Positions 59,716 through 64,000 of a stretch of 64,000 nt of DNA are shown here, one piece after another. A program made the position numbers and the translations under genes. Each line of letters starts with the position of its first letter. Positions within the stretch are counted from its first letter, which is position 1. The notes below the pieces were generated by a model, which saw only the letters and a list, made by a program, of their open reading frames with translations, did not search any database and was not told where the DNA came from. The DNA comes from Chitinophagaceae bacterium (GTDB lineage Bacteria; Bacteroidota; Bacteroidia; Chitinophagales; Chitinophagaceae), in the NCBI GenBank assembly GCA_019638615.1, contig JAHBTL010000022.1:47182-111181 (forward strand), in the 5' to 3' direction.

Positions 59716-61038
59716 ATGAAAAAATATGCAGGCGTTGTAATACTGCTTACAACCGCCATTACCTCTTATGCCCAGAACCGAACTCTTTCCCTGCAGGAGG
59801 CGGTAACCATGGGTTTGCAAAACAGCAAGCAGTTAACATTGGCAAACCATGCAATTGACAAAGCGGGTTCAGCGCTGGAGCAGGCAAAGGACGCTTCTTT
59901 GCCGTCGGCCAAAATAAGCGCTGGATACAGCCATGCATTAATGCTGGCAAGAAGCTTTTACCTTCCCTCTTCTGATGGCAGCGAGCCCAAAAAACTGACC
60001 CTGCCTTTTGACAACAGTGTTTATATGTCAACGCTTAGTATTAATCAGCCGGTTTTTTCGGGTAACCAATTCCGCTATGCCAGGAAATCGGCAGAGCTGA
60101 TGATAGAAGTAAGCAAGCTGGACGCTGAAACGGATAAGGAGGAGATCGCTTTCAATATCATCAACGCGTATATCAATTATTATAAGTTGAAGCAGAATCA
60201 AAAAATACTGGCACAAAACCTTTCGGATGTTGAAAGCAAACTGGAGGAAATTAAAAAATTTGAAAGCCAGGGTTTAGCTACAAGGAACGATGTATTGCGC
60301 TTTGAGCTGGAAAGATCGAATATGAAATTATCGGCGATCGAACTGGAGAATAACCGCAAAATTGTAAACTATAATCTTGATGTAATGCTGGGGCTTCCCG
60401 AAAACACCATCATTGAAGAGCAGGATGTAAGCTATAAGCTGGATATGAACGACAGCTTTGAAAATTATCTTGCCCAGGCATTGAAAGACAGGAAAGAGCT
60501 TGAAGGATTAAAATACCAGGATAAAATATCTGATATCAACATCCATAAAATAAAAGATGAAAAGCTTCCTACCGTAGGCGTTGGAGGAAATCTTTATTAC
60601 ATAAACCCTTCTAAAGATTTTATACCAAAGAACGGGGCTTACCTGGCACCCTTCGTTATAGGCTTAAATGTAGGCTGGGATATTTCTGCTTTGTATAAAA
60701 ACAGGAATAAGCTGGCAGAGGCTAAAATTCAAAAGCAGGAAGTGGCAGACAAAAATGAGATCATTAAAGACCAGGTACGGACAGAAGTACACAAAAGCTA
60801 TATACAATATAAGCAGGCGCTGGAAAAGATCACCGTATTACACGATGCTATTACACAGGCTGCGGAAAACGAGCGGATAACGGAATCCAAATTTCAAAAC
60901 AATCTTGCTACTACTACGGACAGGATAGATGCCCAGACATTATTATACCAGTCACGCATCAATCTTGAGCTGGCAAAGTCTGATGCAACCGCCGCATATT
61001 ATGCATTACTGAAATCAACAGGTCATATTCAACCATAA
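59716..61038 (+). CDS. TolC-family outer-membrane efflux protein
   Basis: The 440-residue product has a signal peptide (MKKYAGVVILLTTAITSYAQ) and two repeats of the OEP domain, with long helical stretches (EIAFNIINAYINYYKLKQNQKI, QVRTEVHKSYIQYKQALEKI). TolC proteins form a trimeric channel through outer membrane and periplasm. It is the second gene of the tetR-tolC-emrA-emrB operon; spacing to the next gene is 32 bp. Confidence 0.95.
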   Translation: MKKYAGVVILLTTAITSYAQNRTLSLQEAVTMGLQNSKQLTLANHAIDKAGSALEQAKDASLPSAKISAGYSHALMLARSFYLPSSDGSEPKKLTLPFDNSVYMSTLSINQPVFSGNQFRYARKSAELMIEVSKLDAETDKEEIAFNIINAYINYYKLKQNQKILAQNLSDVESKLEEIKKFESQGLATRNDVLRFELERSNMKLSAIELENNRKIVNYNLDVMLGLPENTIIEEQDVSYKLDMNDSFENYLAQALKDRKELEGLKYQDKISDINIHKIKDEKLPTVGVGGNLYYINPSKDFIPKNGAYLAPFVIGLNVGWDISALYKNRNKLAEAKIQKQEVADKNEIIKDQVRTEVHKSYIQYKQALEKITVLHDAITQAAENERITESKFQNNLATTTDRIDAQTLLYQSRINLELAKSDATAAYYALLKSTGHIQP

Positions 61039-61070
61039 CAAAAAACAACTCAAAGTATAAAAACTATTAT

Positions 61071-62117
61071 ATGAGTAACAAACAGAAAAAGTCAAAAGGA
61101 AAAAAAATAATCTTCCCTGTCCTGTTGGGTCTCGTGCTGGTGGTAGCGTTAATTATTACGCTTAAAGAATATTTTTATTCACAAAGCCACGAAGAAACAG
61201 ATAACGCGCAGGTTGATGCCGACATCAGTCCGGTTATCAGCAGGGTACAGGGTTATGTAAAGGAAATACGCTTTAAAGATAACCAGGTGGTAAAAGCCGG
61301 CGATACGCTGGTAATACTGGATGACCGTGATTATATAATAAAGCTGCAGCAGGCTGAAGCGGCGCTTGCATCCGTTAGGCAGGCTGTAAGTGTTGCGCGG
61401 TATGCCATAGCGGAAACAAAATCGAATATTGCTACGGCCCAGGCAAATGTGCAGGCTGCAAAAGTGAGGGTATGGAAAGCAACAGAAGATTATAACCGGT
61501 ATAAAAATTTGTATGACGACCATGCTATTACCAAAGCGCAGTTTGACGCGATGAAAGCGGAAAAGGAATCTGCGGAAGCGGCTTTGCTGGCGGCACAAAC
61601 GCAGGTGCCGGTAATCCATACCAAAGTAAATACCAATAAGCAACAGGCAGATGCCACTGAAGCGAATATCGCACCGCGCCAGTCTGATGTTGATTTTGCA
61701 AAACTGCAATTATCCTATACCGTTATTACGGCGCCGGCGGATGGTATTGCATCAAAAAGAAATATCCAGTTAGGGCAATTGGTGCAGGCAGGTCAATCGT
61801 TGTTTTCTATTGTGAACGATAATGGGTTATACATCACCGCCAATTTTAAGGAAACACAGATGGAACACTTAAAGGTGGGTGAAAAGGTAGATATACAGGT
61901 TGATGCATATAAACATACCCCGGTACAGGGAACAGTGGAATCATTTGCAGGAGCAACAGGGGCTAAGTTTTCGCTGCTTCCCCCGGATAATGCCACCGGT
62001 AACTTTGTGAAAGTGGTGCAGCGTGTTCCTGTAAGAATAAAGCTCGATGCCGCTCCGGAATTTGTTGCACAGCTTCGCCCCGGCATGAGCGTTAAAGTGG
62101 TGGTACACACTAAGTAA
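61071..62117 (+). CDS. emrA: Membrane-fusion protein of the efflux pump (EmrA-like)
   Basis: The 348-residue protein has one N-terminal membrane anchor (IIFPVLLGLVLVVALIITLKEY), a split lipoyl domain (DISPVISRVQGYVKEIRFKDNQVVKAGDTLVILDDRDY and APADGIASKRNIQLGQLVQAGQ...), a long alpha-helical hairpin and a beta-barrel. It links the inner-membrane transporter encoded next with the TolC channel. The family is HlyD/EmrA. The next gene follows after about 100 bp that contain a hairpin repeat. Confidence 0.94.
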   Translation: MSNKQKKSKGKKIIFPVLLGLVLVVALIITLKEYFYSQSHEETDNAQVDADISPVISRVQGYVKEIRFKDNQVVKAGDTLVILDDRDYIIKLQQAEAALASVRQAVSVARYAIAETKSNIATAQANVQAAKVRVWKATEDYNRYKNLYDDHAITKAQFDAMKAEKESAEAALLAAQTQVPVIHTKVNTNKQQADATEANIAPRQSDVDFAKLQLSYTVITAPADGIASKRNIQLGQLVQAGQSLFSIVNDNGLYITANFKETQMEHLKVGEKVDIQVDAYKHTPVQGTVESFAGATGAKFSLLPPDNATGNFVKVVQRVPVRIKLDAAPEFVAQLRPGMSVKVVVHTK

Positions 62118-62118
62118 A

Positions 62119-62170
62119 GGTGAAGGGTATAGGGTGGAAGGTATAAGGCCTTACATCTTACTCCTTCACC
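62119..62170. repeat. GGTGAAGG inverted repeat inside the efflux operon
   Basis: GGTGAAGG (62119-62126) pairs with CCTTCACC (62163-62170), with AAGG-CCTT at the centre. Further AGGGTG/CACCCT words continue to 62200. The hairpin lies between emrA and emrB without a T-run, so it may tune distal expression rather than end transcription. Confidence 0.6.
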
Positions 62171-62221
62171 TTTTACCCTCTCCCTTTCACCCTACACCTT
62201 CTAAACTCAAACAATTATACA

Positions 62222-63769
62222 ATGGCCGAGCATGGTTTAAGAAAATGGATCATTACCCTCACGGTGATCATGGCATCGCTGCTGGAGCTGATTGATACCA
62301 CGATAGTGAATGTAGCGCTGCCCGATATTATGGGTAACCTGGGTGCAACGCTCGAAGACGCCGGATGGCTGATCACGGGCTACGCTGTTGCGAATGTAAT
62401 TGTGCTGCCCATGTCGGGCTGGTTAGGTGATCGCTTCGGCAGGAAAAACTATTTTTTAACCTCCATCATAGTCTTTACGCTCGCCTCTATACTTTGCGGA
62501 AATTCAACAAGTCTTGAAGAACTGGTGGCATTCAGGATATTGCAGGGGTTGGCCGGTGGCGGATTGCTCTCTACCGCCCAGGCTATTTTACTTGAAACCT
62601 GGCCGCGCGAAGAAGTAGGTATGGCAACAGCCCTGTTCGGATTGGGTGCTGTATTTGGTCCTACCGTAGGCCCTACGATCGGCGGCTTTATTGTAGACAA
62701 TAAAAGCTGGCCGTATATATTTTATGTGAATATCCCGGTGGGTGCATTGGCCGCCTTTTTGGTAACCACTTTTGTAAAAGAATCTCCAAAATATGGTAAA
62801 GGGCAGCCGGTTGACTGGTGGGGTATACTGCTGCTGGCAATAGGAGTTGGCAGTTTGCAGGTGGTGTTAGAAAAAGGAGAAACAGAAGATTGGTTTGCCA
62901 CGCCGTATATTGCTGTGCTTACCGTTGCCACCATCCTGGCTGCCATTGCTTTTATATGGAGAGAGCTGAGCACAGATCACCCGGTGGTGAATTTCCGTAT
63001 TCTTAAATACCGGAGCTTTACCATTGGTATATTCACCTCGTTCGCGTTAGGCTTTGCGTTGTACGGCTCTATGTTTACGTTCCCGGTTTTTTGTCAGAAC
63101 CTTTTAGGCTTTACGGCACAGCAAACAGGCGAGCTGATGTTTCCCGGCGGACTGGCTACCATATGCATGATGCCCTTTGTGGGTATGATGCTTAAAAAAG
63201 GAGTACCGGCGCAAATTCTTGCATCGGGGGGCTTTATCCTGTTTTTTGTATTTAGCTGGATGTTATCTTCCTCTACATTAGAATCCGGTACCGGCGATTT
63301 CTTTTGGCCGCTGATCATACGCGGGTTGGGCATGAGCATCTTGTTTGTGCCGCTTACCACATTGGGTATACAGGACCTGCATGGTAAAGATATCGGGCAG
63401 GGGGCAGGGTTAAATAATATGATGCGGCAGTTGGGCGGCTCGTTCGGCGTAGCCATTCTTACCACGCTTATTCATGTTAACAGTGGTAAAAACAGGAATA
63501 TACTGTTAGAAAATATCAACAACTATAACACGCCTTTCCTGGAAAGGAAGCAGGCGTATTTGCAGGGCTTTATGAGTAAAGGATTCAGCGCGTTCGATGC
63601 AGAGCAAATGGCCAACAGGGCAATGGAAGGCGCAATAGCCAAACAAACAATGCTGGTAACATACGATAATATTTACCTGCTGGTAGGTGTGTTTGTATTG
63701 TGTTGCATTCCGCTGGTATACCTGCAAAAGTTTAAGAAAAAGGCGGTAATACCGGTAGATGTACATTGA
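62222..63769 (+). CDS. emrB: DHA2-family MFS drug exporter (EmrB/QacA-like)
   Basis: The 515-residue protein has fourteen predicted transmembrane helices and DHA2 motifs: LIDTTIVNVALPDI (about 21-34, motif D1), GWLGDRFGRKN (about 65-75, motif A), and GPTVGPTIGGFI (about 141-152, antiporter motif C). With EmrA- and TolC-type partners it would pump hydrophobic compounds across both membranes using the proton gradient. It is the last gene of the TetR-controlled operon. Confidence 0.95.
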   Translation: MAEHGLRKWIITLTVIMASLLELIDTTIVNVALPDIMGNLGATLEDAGWLITGYAVANVIVLPMSGWLGDRFGRKNYFLTSIIVFTLASILCGNSTSLEELVAFRILQGLAGGGLLSTAQAILLETWPREEVGMATALFGLGAVFGPTVGPTIGGFIVDNKSWPYIFYVNIPVGALAAFLVTTFVKESPKYGKGQPVDWWGILLLAIGVGSLQVVLEKGETEDWFATPYIAVLTVATILAAIAFIWRELSTDHPVVNFRILKYRSFTIGIFTSFALGFALYGSMFTFPVFCQNLLGFTAQQTGELMFPGGLATICMMPFVGMMLKKGVPAQILASGGFILFFVFSWMLSSSTLESGTGDFFWPLIIRGLGMSILFVPLTTLGIQDLHGKDIGQGAGLNNMMRQLGGSFGVAILTTLIHVNSGKNRNILLENINNYNTPFLERKQAYLQGFMSKGFSAFDAEQMANRAMEGAIAKQTMLVTYDNIYLLVGVFVLCCIPLVYLQKFKKKAVIPVDVH

Positions 63770-63891
63770 CGGTACTCACGGGCAGATTTGAGAAACGCTT
63801 CATCTAAATTCTTACAGGCGCTGATTAAAAAGGTTGCTGAACATTGCGTTTCCAAGCAAAGGTCGGGTTCGCAGTGAAAAAGATTATGGTC

Positions 63892-64000
63892 ATTGCGACC
63901 CCGACCTTCGGTTGGGGGAAGCAATCTCAACGATTGAATTTAGGTTGGGACTGCTTCTCCCGCGCCAACATACTTTAATTTAATACAATCCTATCGCGGA
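63892..64000. repeat. ATTGCGA-type repeat copies at the right edge
   Basis: GTCATTGCGACCCCGACC and GGGGGAAGCAATCTC (about 63890-63930) form one diverged unit, and GGGACTGCTTCTCCCGC begins a second, cut by the window end. They belong to the family at 10011-10076 and 13674-14052. The rest of 63770-64000 shows no gene. Confidence 0.7.

Overview
The window looks like chromosomal DNA of a Bacteroidota bacterium, most likely a Chitinophagaceae-type soil or freshwater organism. The evidence is a periplasmic hybrid sensor/AraC regulator of Bacteroidota type, DUF1579-like secreted proteins, a short RHS-core toxin with an N-terminal leader, promoter elements of the TAnnTTTG kind, mostly absent Shine-Dalgarno signals, and many short palindromic repeats between genes. 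This is inference from gene content; no 16S rRNA is present. No CRISPR array, rRNA or intact insertion sequence was seen. One tRNA gene, tRNA-Arg(CCG), is present.

Layout. 1-5.6 kb: end of a membrane protein gene coupled to rpoN, an orphan REC-HPt protein, a Tat-exported Gfo/Idh oxidoreductase and a metallo-beta-lactamase-fold hydrolase. 6.1-19 kb: a block of minus-strand genes that I read as one signalling regulon. Two tandem TPR histidine kinases and one LuxR-type response regulator sit next to genes for a diheme cytochrome c, three DUF1579-like proteins, a polytopic membrane protein, an ankyrin protein, a CxxCH protein with squalene-cyclase-like QW repeats and a 47-residue membrane peptide. 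Five operons of this block share the palindrome AATCACC-N6-GGTGATT, always exactly 21 nt upstream of a -7-like element. This is the main discovery of the window. 19-26 kb: a large hybrid two-component regulator, a divergent tandem SnoaL/NTF2-like protein and a PQQ-type beta-propeller protein. 26-30 kb: a GT-C glycosyltransferase plus FAD oxidoreductase operon. 30-34 kb: small metabolic genes and the exonuclease/ATP-dependent ligase repair pair. 34-42 kb: a lipid A acyltransferase, a second kinase/regulator pair, a tiny coiled-coil protein and a NitT/TauT-type ABC transporter. 42-44 kb: marR with an acyl-CoA dehydrogenase.

44.6-49.4 kb is an AT-rich island on the minus strand: two paralogous transglutaminase-like proteins flank an RHS-core toxin and its likely immunity gene. 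A mobile-element ATPase remnant and tRNA-Arg lie at the right edge. 49.4-58.9 kb is core metabolism (MarC-type protein, NAD synthetase, asparagine synthetase, cystathionine gamma-synthase/lyase family enzyme, TIGR02757 protein, ArsC-like protein, a secreted M48-like peptidase). 59-63.8 kb is a TetR-controlled tripartite efflux operon (TolC, EmrA-like, EmrB-like).

The gaps carry at least four repeat families, including a 228-bp element with 19-bp perfect terminal inverted repeats and a 7-bp target duplication.
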